From Desmodesmus armatus (taxonomy: Eukaryota; Chlorophyta; Chlorophyceae; Sphaeropleales; Scenedesmaceae), in the NCBI GenBank assembly GCA_007449985.2, contig VIIQ02000136.1, forward strand, positions 124,001-188,000: a stretch of 64,000 nucleotides of DNA, in the 5' to 3' direction. A program made the position numbers and the translations under genes. Of this stretch, positions 33,976-46,400 are shown one piece after another (the first letter of the stretch is position 1; every line of letters begins with the position of its first letter). The notes under the pieces are model-generated. The model made no database searches, had not been told where the DNA came from, and saw only the letters and a list, made by a program, of their open reading frames with translations.

Positions 33976-36258
33976 TGAGGTTGCAATTGCTGCCAGTGAC
34001 CGCACCTTGCTAGGCGAGGGCTTGGGGCGCTGTGTGTTGCGGCCACTGCGGTCAGGGCTGCCGTAAGGATGGTGACCTACACCATTGCGTCCCCCACCGT
34101 TGACTGTCTTTGTGGTGACATCTGACAGTGCACGGCAACCAAGCACCACTGCTGCACCACCCCCATCCTCGTCAGCAGCGGCAGCAGCAGGGGTGCAGGG
34201 CTCCCTGTGCATCGTCCTGGTGCTGTTGCTGCTGCTGGTAGGGTCGGGGTGCGGGACTGAGGCAGCAACTGTGCTGACGCGTGTTTGCCTGCAGCTGCTG
34301 CACGTGGTGTGTGCCTTTCCTGCAGCTCCTGATGCTGCTGCCTGCTGCACAGCTTTTGCCGCTGGCGCCGTCGCTGCTGCTGCTGCTGGTGCTGTGTTGT
34401 CAGGGCCTTGGCTGGCTGCTGTTGCCCGCTCTTCAGGAGATATCTGTGCTGGCCCTGCAGGGGTAGCAGCACTGCTGCAGAAGACAGCAGCATTACTGTC
34501 GGTAGGCCCTGCTGCTGCTCCATATGCTGCTGCGTCTCCTTCTGCTGCTGCTGCTGCTGTATAGGCAGGTGTGGCTGTGCACAGTGGCCCTGAACCCCCA
34601 AGGCTGCTGTCAGGCCTGAAGGAGGAAGGCACAGCCCGCTCATTGCACGCACAAGAGGGTGCAGCAGCAGCAGCAGCTGCAGCAGCTATGGGCTAACCCC
34701 TGCTGCTGCCACTGCTGCAGTGTGCTGCTGCTGCTGTGTGCTGTGAAGCACACTGCCCAACGCAGCAGCTGCCTGCTGCTGCTGCTGCTCAAGGTGACCT
34801 GCATCAAGTGCAGTGCAGGTGCTGTCAGGTGTAACCCCTGCCTGCTCAGTCTGCAGCAGTGCGGGCACGGTGTGCGGGATAGTTACTGCCACAGCTGCAG
34901 TGTTGTCGGCAGCCGCCACAGCAGCGGCGGTTGCTGCTGCTGGGGTCCCAGTTGTTGCAGCGGCAGCAGCATGCTGCTCATCATCTGCTGGTAAAGGGTC
35001 GGGCACCGCGCAGCAGCGTCCCCTGCTGCTTCTGCTGCTGCTGCTGACACTGCTGCTGGTGGTCCCGTAGTACCAGACAGATACTTCAGCAAGGCTTGGT
35101 GGACAGACAGGATGTCAGGTTTTGACCCACCCTGCTGCTGCTGATAGTTTTGCTGGTACTGCTGCCCATACCCCTGCTGCTGGTGCTGCTGCTGCTGCTG
35201 ACCCGACCCGCCCCCTGTCGACGCCGCACCACCGCCGGATATTCCGTGAGATGGGGCTGCAGGGTCAAACATTGCAGGATCCTGCACCAAAGTGGCGCTT
35301 GTGCTGGTCGAACCTGCGATGCTGCCTGTGTAGCTCGCTCGAGGCGCGGGACCTTGAACAGCGGAAGCAGCGCGGGCGCTCCGCCTCCGCCCGAGCTGCC
35401 GCCGTAGCCACCGATCGGTGCGATCGGCGAAGCACCGATCGCGATCGGCGGGAGTGCGTTGTTGAGCACTCCGCTCAGCGAGCTGCCTGCGCACGGGCTG
35501 CTGCTGGTGCTGCTGCCTGTCGCAGCAACTCGTTTGTTGCTGCCGGAAATCGAGGCATAGCTCGACAGAAAGCAGCTCTGCAGCAGCGCGAGTTGCTGCT
35601 GCCGCTGCTGCTTGCGCTGCTGCTCCTGCATGTGATGCAGCAACAGGATATCATCCAGAGAGGGCAGCTTGATGTTTGCTGTTGCATCAGCAGCGCCTAC
35701 GCCTGTGCTGCTTCCCCCAAGCCCGCCCAACGCCCCCCAGCTACTTGCCTTGCCATCACTCGCGCTGGTGCCTACTGCTGCTGAAATAGCAGCACACCAG
35801 CAGCGGTGATAGCTGTAGCTGGTGGCTGGAAGATCGGGGGGCACAGCGTGCGCCTGCGCTACTGCTGCCGCTGCTGCCGAATGCGCCCAGGCCACCCCAC
35901 TTCCATCCAGATCCAGCCACAGCCCCAAACCCTGCAGGCAGTTCCCATCCTGTCCCCAAGCTCCCTGGGGCTCCCTCCCCTGTTACTGACACTGGCAGAA
36001 GGTCCTGAAGGGCTGTTGGTTACAGTTCATGTCCTTTGCTGCTGCTGCTGCCCTTGCTGGTGCCACAGAGCATGCCGGTGACAGCTCGACAGTAGCAGCA
36101 GCCTTTGCAGGAGTAACGGTGTCACTCGGGTGACCCGCTGCTGCTGCTGCTGCAGCAGCGAATGCTGCTGAGGCCCTGCCAACCCTAGAGGGTGTCATGC
36201 TGGGTGCTGCAGGCAGCATTGCTTCTGTTCCTGAGGTTGCTACTGTCTCAGCATCTGT

Positions 36259-36291
<33 letters not shown>

Positions 36292-36334
36292 CCCATAGCC
36301 TGCAGCAGACCTCCTGGGCTGCAGGAACACCTCA

Positions 36335-36369
<35 letters not shown>

Positions 36370-36606
36370 ACGGCCACGCTTGCCCAGTACTGTTTGTGTA
36401 ACCGGTGACGTCACTGCCTGTGACGTCACTCGCCACTGCTGCTGCTGCTGCTGCTGGCCGACCAGCAGCACCACCAGCAGCAGCAGCAGCAGCAGGTAGC
36501 TCCCCGAAGCTCTCTGACTGCCAGTGCTGTTGGGTGGTGTCATCTGCCCAACTGCCAGCAGTACCTGAAGGAAGCAGCAGGCTGCTGCTGCTAAGGCCCT
36601 TTGGCA

Positions 36607-36658
<52 letters not shown>

Positions 36659-37014
36659 ACCGGGACCCTCTCCTGGCCCATCACAGGACCTGAAACCCGG
36701 CCCGTAATCTGGTCCCGGACCTGGCCCAGCAGCTGCCTGTTCGGAGGCAAGGAGCCCTGCTGATGCTGCTAGCAGGCTTGGCCACAGAGTGGAGCCGCTG
36801 CCAGCAGCAGCAGCAGCAGCAGGAGACGTCTCCGTCTTGAAGCTAGCCGCCGCCGCAGCAGCAGCAGCAGTCGCGCCAGCTGTGTAACCGCTGTCATTGG
36901 CAGCAGCAGTGGCTGCCGCACCAAAAGCGAACATAGCTCCCTGCTGCTGCTGCTGCTGCTGTGCTGGCCTTGAGGGCGAGGGGCCTTGAACAGGGCCAAC
37001 ACCCAGCTGAAGAC

Positions 37015-37057
<43 letters not shown>

Positions 37058-37377
37058 GGAAGTTTTGGTTGGCAGGGAAGCCTGCCCAAACATAAGCCCT
37101 GCCTGAAGGGCCCCGGCAAACAGCGCACTTAAGTCACCTCCGCTGTTGCTGCTGCTGCCGACACCTAAGCCGTGCACCGCAAGCCCTGGCTGAATCTGCG
37201 CTGCTGCTGCTGCTGCTGCTGATCTTGCCCGTGTTGCGAAGCCGGCGCTCTGAATGCTGGCAGCAGCTGGAGCAGCAGCAGCAGCAGCAGCTGCGGCTGG
37301 GGGCAGCATGAACTGCTGCTGCTGGCTGAAGCCGCCGCTGCTGCTGCTGCGGCCTGCTGCTGCTGCTGCTGGGTGTG

Positions 37378-37412
<35 letters not shown>

Positions 37413-40400
37413 GTGTTGGCATCTGTCGGCATCAGGTGGGGCCCCACTGTGAGGTGTGTGGAGGTGGGTGCGGGCATGCCTGGGTAGGCCTGCTGCTGCA
37501 GCTCATGGGGCAACTGGTTTGACACCATCAGCCGCTGTGGGGGCAGAAGGGGGGGGGGGAGGTTGGAGCAGCAGGCTTTGTGGGAGCAAGGACTCCTCGC
37601 AGCGTGTTGAGGGGCATGCCGGGGTAGGCCTGCAGCTGCAGCTCATGGGGTAACTGGTTTGACACCATCAGCCGCTGTGGGGGCAGAAGGGGGGGGGAGC
37701 AGCAGGTTGTGTGAGCGCAAGGACTCCTTGCAATTGGAGCGTGTTGAGGGGCATGCCTGGGTAGGACTGCTGCTGCAGCTCATGGGGTAACTGGTTGGAT
37801 ACCATCAGCCGCTGTGGGGACGTAGGTTATTATTACTGGTGGGTTTGAGCAAGGGGTGGGGGGAGGGGCGATGTCTGGGTAGGGCTGCTGCTGCAGCTCA
37901 TGGAGCAACTAGTTGGACACCATCAGCCGCTGCGGAAGCAAGAAACCAGGGAAAAGGACGGAGTAGCTGATCATTAGGGCTTGTGGGGTGTGAGCAAGGG
38001 GTGTGGTGAGGGGACACCTGGCCTAGCCATGGTCAGGGCTGCTGCTGCAACTCTGGGGCATGCCTTGCGCAACTGGTTGGACACCATCAGCCGCTGTTGA
38101 GGCAAAGGGTGGGGCGATTGGTGGCACTCCCAAAACAGGGTTGAGAAGCAGGTCATTGTTACTGATGGGGTGTGAGCAACGGGTGTGGTGAGGGGCATGC
38201 CTGAGTAGGGCTGCTGCTGCAGCTTCCGGAGCCTGAAGCAACTGGTTATTCACCATCAGCCGCTGTGGGTGTAGGGAAGGGACAGCAGGGATCGAGGGAC
38301 GGAAAAGAAAGTTGGTGCCACCAACTGTGTTGATGGGGTGTGGGCCGGCCCTTTGGCAAGGGGTGTCGTGGGGGCTACAGCTTCTGGTGCAACTGGTTGA
38401 CTTCCATCAGCGCTGATGGAGAGGCTAGCTCTTGTGGGGGGCAAGGGGTGGGGGACGGAAGTCAAGTGAAGGTGTGGATGTTGGAGTCAGTGAAGGTAAG
38501 CGATGTCTACTCAAGCCTTGGGGACTGGGGCAGTTCGTCAAGAAACCTTCAGGAGTTTGGAAAGGCGGGTGGGGAGGGGGGGGGGTGGCGGCAGTTTGTC
38601 AAGACACCTTCCGCCGTTGAAAGAGGTCCTTTGGGGGGGGGGGGGCACATCAGCCGCTCAAAGGGCAGAAGGGGTTGGGGAAGTTGCCAACTGCTGTGAC
38701 AGCGCAAGGATGTAGGGGTGGGCAATGATAGGTGTGGTGATGCGGGGGGGGGGGGGGGGACACGCAGACCTTGGGCAGAGGGGGAGTGACAGGAAGGGGG
38801 AGGATGGCGAAGGAGTGGTGGGATGGCGAGGATGCATGAGATGCAAACGTAAACAGGGGGAAGCAGGAAACTTTCCTTGAATGAGGCACGGGGAATGGCG
38901 GGGGGGGGGGGGGGGGGCAAGCAGACGCTAGCGCTGCAGCTGTGTGTTACAGCAGTGGCGGCGGTTGTGGTGACGGTTGAGAGTGAGAGGGGTGGCGAAG
39001 GGGCAGGGGACGCAAGAACTCGTAGGTGGGCAGTGGAAGTTGCCTGAATGGATTTGGGAGGTTCAATGGTGGAGTCAGTCAATGAAATGGGTTGCTTAAA
39101 AGCCTGTGCAGCCTGTGCGCCACATCTGGATCGGGTACAGACGCTGTGGGATCAAGTTAGCCCACTCCGGCGACCCAAGCAGGAATCGAACCCGGGTATA
39201 CCGAATCGCAATGAGCAAGTAGTGCTATGCAAGCTGGCGCGGGCAGTGGGGGGGGGGAGGCTTCCTCACAAAGAAGCAGGGCTGCTGAGTAGCGTTCCAA
39301 CACTCCCTTGAAGATCTCCAGGGTTCAAGAAAGCTCTTTTGAAAGCACATACAACTTGTGCAGCCGCATAAGAATGCAAGCATGTGGGCATGTGCAGGGT
39401 ACCAGCTATGTGCAGGGCCTCTATGATGCTTGCATGGGCTAGCAGTCAGGGTGCCACTAACCAACCATGTGGCAAACTTAAATGAAGGCCGGATTGATTC
39501 ATGCAAAGCGTGGACCAAAACCATGTGGAGCCCCGTGTTAGGGGTTTGTTTACATAGAGCAGGCGTTGCACATTGCTTGCGAGTGCTTAGGCAGCGCTTG
39601 CACGCGTTCCACACAGGCATAACATGCGCTTACACAGTGCTTGCCTGTGCAGCTGCACTTAGGGGTCCGCCACAAACCTAAGACAGGGAGAGGGGGGGGT
39701 GACGGCCTGAACCGGCATGCTCAAAGTTGGGGGGGGGGGCTATTTCGGACCGAAGAGCGTACACCGGAGGGGGGGGGGGGAGTTTTTGGCATCACCCCCC
39801 AGAGGTCTAGGTTTATGGTGAATCCCTTACACAGCGCACACAGCCACAAATAAAACTACACAGCCGCCGGTGTCTGCGCCGTGCACCACCCCGTCAACAC
39901 TGGTCACTGCTTGGCCTGATGGGTGTTTTGGCAGAAAGGGAGGGAGGGAGGGAGGGAGGGAGGGAGGGAGGGAATGTATTGCATGCGAAGCTGAGTCCCA
40001 CTAGGACGCTCAAAGATAGCTAGCTACAGACAGCTACAGCACAAATTTGCTTGAATGCATTTGAATGCGGACCCGGAGGGAGTCATCGCAACAAAATGAC
40101 TGAGGCCTGTGCACTCATGCACGCGCAGCCACCCACATTACCTGCCTTCACGGTAGGGAAAAGTGTCCTACCCCAAAGTGTGGAGCTTGTAGTGCCTGTC
40201 GTCGGTGGGCACTGGCCAGTGGAATGTTGCAGGTTAGTCATCAGCATGGGCTACTACTACTAGTGGTAGTGGCAGCAGGTGACTACTAAGAAGTTTTGGT
40301 GCCTTCACAACAACAGCAATGCCCTCGGGCTGGAGGGGTCAGGTGGGGGGTGTGGTAGTCTAGCATGCTAGACATGCACACCCCTCTCAGCCTTAACATT

Positions 40401-42395
40401 ACGCCAGTGGTTCGCCATAGGTGTAGTTACTTACTTACAACAACAGCGGTAGTAGTAATACCTCGAGGTCAGAGTCTGCCTGAGATCAGTGTCAGGTGGC
40501 AGGTGATGGAGGGTCTCCTTACTTGCATGTGCCTTTCTTGCGTGTGACCAAAAGCCTATCAAGTCGGTGTCGGTGGCCTGTTGCAGCTTGTTACTACTGT
40601 TAGCAGGCGTTTACTAACCATGACTAAGACGCACCAGCAGGGCATTGAGGGCTGCATGTTGCAGGATGAGAAGCGGTTGGGCCAACCGTCAGGGTGACTC
40701 ACACTGCAGCAGCCGCACAGGCCATGATTATGCTACAGCCAGCCGATGTGATGCCACGGTTCTGGTGCGTGTTTTCATGCCCTGGGGCTGGAAATGGTCT
40801 GGTGGGGTGTGGTACTAGTAGTCTAGCATGCTAGACATGCACACCCCTTTGACCCTCAACTAACACCAGTGCTTCTCCATAGGCATGATCACTCGCTTTT
40901 GCTCAATCCATTTGGGGGCCCGGTGTTGAACTGCATAGTGCTGGCTCATACACTTATATCAAAGTACACTTGTGGCAGATTTGGTGCGTTGTGGTCTGGG
41001 TGCAGGGCACCTGTTGTGTGGCGACTGTCAGGCACACTGACCAGTGCGGTTTTGCCCCCGGCCCTCAGCAGTCGGGCTCACATAATTGCCGTGTTAATGG
41101 CCAGCCGGTGCAATTCCAGGTCCCCTGAAAACGACCATAAAAAGCACTCCTGCCAGCATGTGGTGCCTCTTTCAGCTGACTAACTGCGCAGCCCTTCCCC
41201 GTTTTGCTTGGCCCTGGCCTGTGCAGCCCTGCCTGTGCAGCCCCCTCCCCCCCCCCCACACACACACTTGCACACAACCCCTGGCGACGGGGTCTTTAGC
41301 TTTCTATGGGTTTTTTGGCAAATGAATCGTGCCACACGGCAGCAACACTAGCAGCAGTAGCAGCTGCTGCACAACAAGCAATCTGCTGTTCGAACTGAAT
41401 TTGAACCAAATTCAAAAAGATTCCGTACTGGCTGTTGCTCACCAGTCTGTGGAGTGTGTCTTGGTAGAACACGATGAACTGCCCTGCCCTCAGCTGGTAG
41501 GTGTTGGCAAAAGCAGCTGCAGGGGCAGAGAGAGGGCATGCAGGGACACAGACAGGCAGACAGCAGCAGCGGCGTCAGGAAATTGTCAGCTGGACATGAG
41601 ACGATTACTGACAGCACATTCTGTTGGGAAACACTATTATTCTGATGAATACAAGTCACGAATCCCTCAATGACTCCGTGTGTCCAAATTCATTCGGAGC
41701 AAAGGTTGTACTGCTGCAACAGCAGTACCGTACAGTACAGCAACAGCAACCTGCGGCCCGTGGTTGCCAGCCGCAAGTCTTGGTGCAACTGCGTCATCAT
41801 ACGTTCGGTAAAACTGCGTGTTTCGCACTCACCGACTCTTGACAGTGCGTACTGGCAGCCGTAGCAGGTGCACAGGAACTCCCAGCACACCAGCTTGTGG
41901 TCCAACACGACCTGGTTTAGACAGAGAAGCAGCAGAAGGTACGGAAGAAGTCGAAGAACTGTAGGAGGATACTTCAAGAAATTCATCATGCAGGATGGCA
42001 GGGTTGTGATGAAGTCTGGTGCCAGAAATATGGTGAAAAAAGCAGGGTGCACTTAAGCTGCAGCAGCTGTGTTGCATGCCAGGCTGGTGGAACTTCAGCT
42101 GCTCAGATGAGTCCAGAAGCCTACCAACACTGTCAAAACGCTGAAAATGGCTTGTGCGCAGCTGCTGTGCGTTGCTTTGAGCAGGATTGGGCACCCACCA
42201 CCATACATCGCTGCTTGTGTCGAAGGTCGCTCAGGAACCCTTGACTTCGTTTTTGGGGAGCTTAATCTGCTTTGAAGATGCTGCATCGCTTGGAGAAAGC
42301 TGCTTTACGTACAGCAGCTGCAGCAAATCATCCGGGAGACGGCTGTCCTGATTGCTCTCGAGAGCCTCCCCCTCCCTGCTTGCAGGCTCCCCCAT
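33475..42395 (-). CDS. B3-domain DNA-binding protein with very long Gln/Ala/Ser-rich tail
   Basis: Minus-strand model. Exon 1 starts at ATG 42395 (MGEPASREG...) and contains the B3 opening VKQLSPSDAASSKQIKLPKNEVK, ending near 42239. Then 42015-41973 (NPAILHDEFLE), a 61-bp intron, 41911-41833 (VVLDHKLVCWEFLCTCYGCQY), 41516-41443 (AAFANTYQLRAGQFIVFYQD) and 37534 onward (RLMVSNQL). Phases match at each join except the first, which is one base off. Together these give a complete B3 fold: LPKNEV strand, W-F core, L-x-x-G-Q-F-I-V-F-Y strand and final RLMVS. B3 domains bind DNA in plant and algal transcription factors. From 37534 down to the stop at 33475 the protein is low complexity, poly-Gln, poly-Ala and Ser, in several frames that must be joined by introns or indel corrections, so the tail is approximate. 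The 3.9-kb intron 41442-37535 is filled with repeats. Confidence 0.75.
37489..38424 (-). repeat. Seven copies of an acceptor plus exon start (B3 gene)
   Basis: On the minus strand the true junction is CTGCCCCCACAG|CGGCTGATGGTGTC... (exon from 37534, RLMVSNQLPHELQQQ). Diverged copies of the same 50-60 bp segment lie upstream in the intron near 37629-37690, 37768-37826, 37884-37942, 38039-38104, 38211-38276 and 38371-38424. The first few spacings are 115-140 bp. CAGCGGCTGATGGTGTC and the following AACCAGTTG are the best kept parts; most copies retain the AG. Confidence 0.85.
39160..39235 (-). other. tRNA-like or SINE-like B-box sequence
   Basis: On the minus strand ACCCGGGTTCGATTCCTGC contains a perfect RNA polymerase III B box (GGTTCGATTCC). 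Four of five T-stem pairs can form, but I cannot find a matching acceptor stem, an anticodon arm or a clear A box upstream. It is more likely a decayed tRNA gene or a tRNA-derived SINE fragment inside the large B3-gene intron than an active tRNA. Confidence 0.35.
39938..39973 (+). repeat. (GGGA)n microsatellite
   Basis: Eight to nine uninterrupted AGGG units on the plus strand inside the B3-gene intron. G-rich runs of this type can form G-quadruplexes on the strand that is not the B3 sense strand. Confidence 0.9.
40305..40890. repeat. Direct repeat pair of about 110 bp with a central palindrome
   Basis: About 40315-40430 and 40772-40890 share GCCCT(C/G)GGGCTGGA, GGTGGGG(T/G)GTGGTA, the palindrome-bearing TAGTCTAGCATGCTAGACATG and CACACCCC, then the diverged CGCCATAGG/TCTCCATAGG block. 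They lie 455 bp apart within the large intron of the B3 gene, possibly another duplicated junction, but I could not match it to an exon. Confidence 0.7.
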
Positions 42396-43429
42396 CACGG
42401 GCTGAAACGGCTGCTACTGACTCATATATACGTTGCGCATGTATGGTATGCTCCTGCTCCAGCACAGCTGCTGCGCCTGGGAACCCTGCACAGACAGCGA
42501 TGGCGAAGGATGAACATGGCAGATGTGCCTCTGCGACCCCTGACGCTGGGCTCCAGCCTCCAAAGCTGTGCGGAATCATATTTAAGCTTTTATTGTTGGC
42601 CTGGCTGGCACAGCAGGAGCCTGATAGCGATAGCTGAGCTTGCATTTGACTGGCCGAGTATGTAGACACGTAGGGTTGCTGAGCGAGGTGTTTCAGTGGT
42701 GCGCGCTGCTGCAAAGGATCATGATCGCAAGCCCAGCTGGGCAACGGACTCACCTCCCAAGTATGGCAGTTCAATGGCACCCAGAACTGACCCGAACAGT
42801 TACACGGCCTTCCAGTCTATAGCCATCGCTGCTTGAAACACGTTCTTGGGACTTCAATCAAGGGCCTTTTCCACTAGCAGCAGCCGACAAACAACAACGG
42901 AGAGCAGGAAGGCCACTATCCTACCAGCATTAGGTTAATGAAGCACCAAGCAGGGAACGGGACACGCGCAAACACCTCCCTTTGCTCACAAGCGTACTGG
43001 TCGCTGCCAATGTTCAAACAACGTTCAGAAGCATTTGATTTCACACAAAAACATCGGTCCCATTTTGGCCGTGAAACGACCCCTGAGGCCTGAAACAACA
43101 TGAATGTACAATAAGAAAAGCTAACAAGCCATGTAGGTGCCATGTCCGGTGCAGATGTGAGCCAGGTCAAACTTCGTATTGCCTTGTAGACTTCTGAGTG
43201 GCCCATTGGCGTCACAGAACAGCTGAAACACTTTTTCACACTCCTGATTCAATGATGGTCAAGCGCTGCATGCTGTTTGTGACTGATCCTGAGTCCAGCT
43301 GTACTGCTGCTGGTGGAGAGGGCCATCTAGGCCAACATGACAATGCATGACACCGGATAAGAGTAGACCAATGTATACTTCTACATCTTCTCCCATGGCC
43401 CCTGACTCGTCACTCCACATGCACACTTG
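42396..43429. other. Spacer between B3 gene start and SANBR-like gene end
   Basis: The two minus-strand genes are head-to-tail here. The spacer must hold the B3 promoter and the SANBR-like 3' UTR. A minus-strand frame at 42916-43239 (107 codons, with FQASGVVSRPKWDRCFC) has protein-like composition but no recognised motif or splice partner, so I do not call it. An in-frame TAG lies just upstream of the B3 start codon, supporting the chosen ATG unless another exon exists. Confidence 0.45.
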
Positions 43430-46400
43430 TTACACCTTGTACTTGCTCTGGAACACAGCCCCATTCACTGCCCGCATCACATCAACCTGGCTCAGCTGTC
43501 CCTGCTGCTTGGTAGCCACCCCGTCAGGCGGAGGCTGCAGCCGCAGTGAGTCCAGCTTCCTCATCAGCACACCCATCCGGTACGCCTGCAGGACGGCAGC
43601 AGGGGTGGCCATGTCAGCAGCAGCAGCAAGACTGTCAGCAGCAGCAGCAGCAGAAGCAGCAAGACTGTCAGCAGCAGCAGCGACAGCAGCAGCAGCAGCA
43701 GCCGCAGTGAGTCCAGCTTCCTCATCAGCAGACCCATGCGGTATGCCTGCAGGACAGCAGTAGGGGTGGACGTGTCAGCAGCAGCAGCAGTGGTGGTGGT
43801 GGCAGTGGTAGCAGCGTGACACACCTATGCACACGCATGGAGTACGCCTGCAGGACGTGGTCGGCAGCAAGAGTGTCAGCAGTTGTTGCAGCAGCAGCAG
43901 CAGCAGTGGTAGCAGCGCGGCCAAGGGGCTGAACAGGCAGGCCCTGTGAAAGCACAGCAGACAAGGTGCTGCAGCACAGCAACCTCCATGTAACTTCTAC
44001 TGCCGCAACTGGCAGCTGTTTGTGACTGGTGTGGCCTGCTGCTCGCACTGCTGAATCATCTCAATGCTGCTTGCTGCTACTGCCGCTGCGCATGCATTCG
44101 TGCTCATCTGCTGCTGGTTGATAGCTCTAGCTGCCACCTGCTGGCCAATCCTGCCCCTGAGGATCACTGCTGCCACCCTGCTGCTGCTGCCAAATATTAG
44201 TGCTGTACGCTGCGCTGCGCATCCCTGCTGACCACTCTTTCCGCTGCTGTGTGTGTCTTTGACCCCTGGTGCTGCCCACTGCTGCTTCTATGTGCTGCTG
44301 CCGCCCACTCTTGCTGCTGCTGCTGCTGTTGGTGCTGCTTGTTTGCTGTGGCCTGCTGCATGCCTGCGCACCCTTACTAGCCTGCGCATCATTGCTTCCA
44401 TTGCTGCCCTGCATGCCCACCGCATGAGTGTGCTCAGGTGTCTCCACTTGGACTGTTGGACCAACAGACGAGCTGCCCTCCCCCCCCCCCCCCGCGCACT
44501 CACATCGTCCTGTTGCACCAACTCCAGCAGTAGGGTCCTGTTGATTGCAGACCCTCCAACACCCAACACAGGGACTCCCGCGCCTGCTGCTGCTGCTGCA
44601 CCGCCCATGCTTCCTGCTGCTCCTGCATCTGCCCTGCGTCCTGCACGATCTGCACCCCTCTGGCCCCACATGATGCTGCTGCTGCTGCAGCCAGTGCCTG
44701 GCCGTGACTGCTGCTGCTGCTGCGCACCAGGCTGTGCGCCAAGCCGCTCCACCGCTGCTGCTGCTGCTGGTTGTTGAGGCTGAGCAAGCTGGCGGCAGTG
44801 GATGGCCGTGACGTGTCGGCCTGGCCCTGCTGCCCAAGAGGTCTCCTCTTGGGTGGTGACAGCACCCTGCAAATGCAGACACACGTTGGTGCACTCCATG
44901 GTTTGCCCTACCTTTGTAGGACTAAGCCTGACCGTTTCGGAAATACTTGCATGTGACTTGCATGTGCGCTATATGACAGCTACACATGCACGCTCTATGC
45001 TTGCACAGACGCAGCACCCAGCACACGCGCCACGGCTGTGGTGTTCATTGCATTCATGACTCAGCACTGCTGAATACCTGTCCAACCATTGGGACTGACT
45101 CAATCAGAGGCAACATAAAGACTGCACTACGATCAACCACTGGCTTGCAGTTGGTGATCCTACACCCACATGCCTGACAAACCCAGCTGCGTCACACAGG
45201 TCGTTAAGCACACGGGACGGCCAACAAAAGCAGCGCCCTGCTTCCCCTGCCGGCCCCCCCCCCAAACACACACTGGGCAACTTTGGATGGATGCATGGTT
45301 CATTGGCTGGATGCACTTCCTGTGTCTACACACTCGCATGTACTCCATATGTTCAACACACCTCCTGCCTCCAGCACTGAACGTCTCAGCCAGCGGTGCG
45401 CTCCTCTGCCCCTGCAGCAGCAGCCCCGCACCACTGCTGCAACCAGCCGCCACACCGCCGCCACTGCTGCCAAACGCCCCCATACCCTTCGTCCGCCACT
45501 CTGCTGCCGCCCTCACTGCACCCATCACACTGCTGAGGGGGGTGGGCCCTGCTGAAAGAGTGAGGTCACACTCGCCCTCAGCTGAAAGAGTGAGGTCAGT
45601 ACCACCACACTCACACCCGTCAACCCCAGCTTGACTGGCACTCGGGCGCCCATAACCCAAGGATAAACCCTCCAAATTGCCTTGGCTGGTGCGTGGAGAG
45701 CCGGCATCACTGCCGCTGCTGCTGTTACTGCTTCTGCTGCTGATGACGTCATCCTCACTCCCCTCATATGCTGATGACTCCCTGCTCCTCCTGCTGCTGT
45801 CTGCATCACTGCATGCAGCATCGCTGTCTTGCGCACCAGCCCCGCTCCTGCTGCTTTCACCATCAAGAGTACCCGCTGTCATCGGCCGGCGCACGCTAGG
45901 GCAACAGCTGTTGCTGCTGGCCTGTCCTGCGGAGGCGCGAGCGGCAGCAGCAACGGCAGCTGCTGCTGCAGCGTTCAAGCTGAACTCCTGCGGCTGCTGC
46001 TGCTTGTGATGTTTGCTGCCAGGGTTGCTGACCGACGCCGCAGTGTCCCCACACTCCTCTTGCAGAAGCTGTCTGGGGCTGACAATGGGTGGCAGGTGCT
46101 GCACAGAAGTCGGCCTGCTCTTACTGCTGCTGCCATTGCCAGCACTGTCGCAGCAAGCAGCTGCTGCTGCTGCTGCAGTTGGGCTACGAACAGCCCTGTC
46201 CCCAGCCGCCCCTCCTGCTGCTGCAGCTGCAGATGCTGCCCCCCTGTTGACCATCTTCACCAGCAGCGGCAGCACCGGCGCTGTCCACTGCTGCTGCTGC
46301 TGTTGCTGCGGCTGCTGCATGACGACGGGTGCTGCGGTGGTGATGAGGGGCCCAAAGAGCTGCAGCAGCTGCAGTGCTCGGCCCGCATCCACCCCTGCAG

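Noticed and set aside
39160..39235. A complete tRNA gene
   Set aside because: The B box is perfect, but acceptor and anticodon stems cannot be formed.
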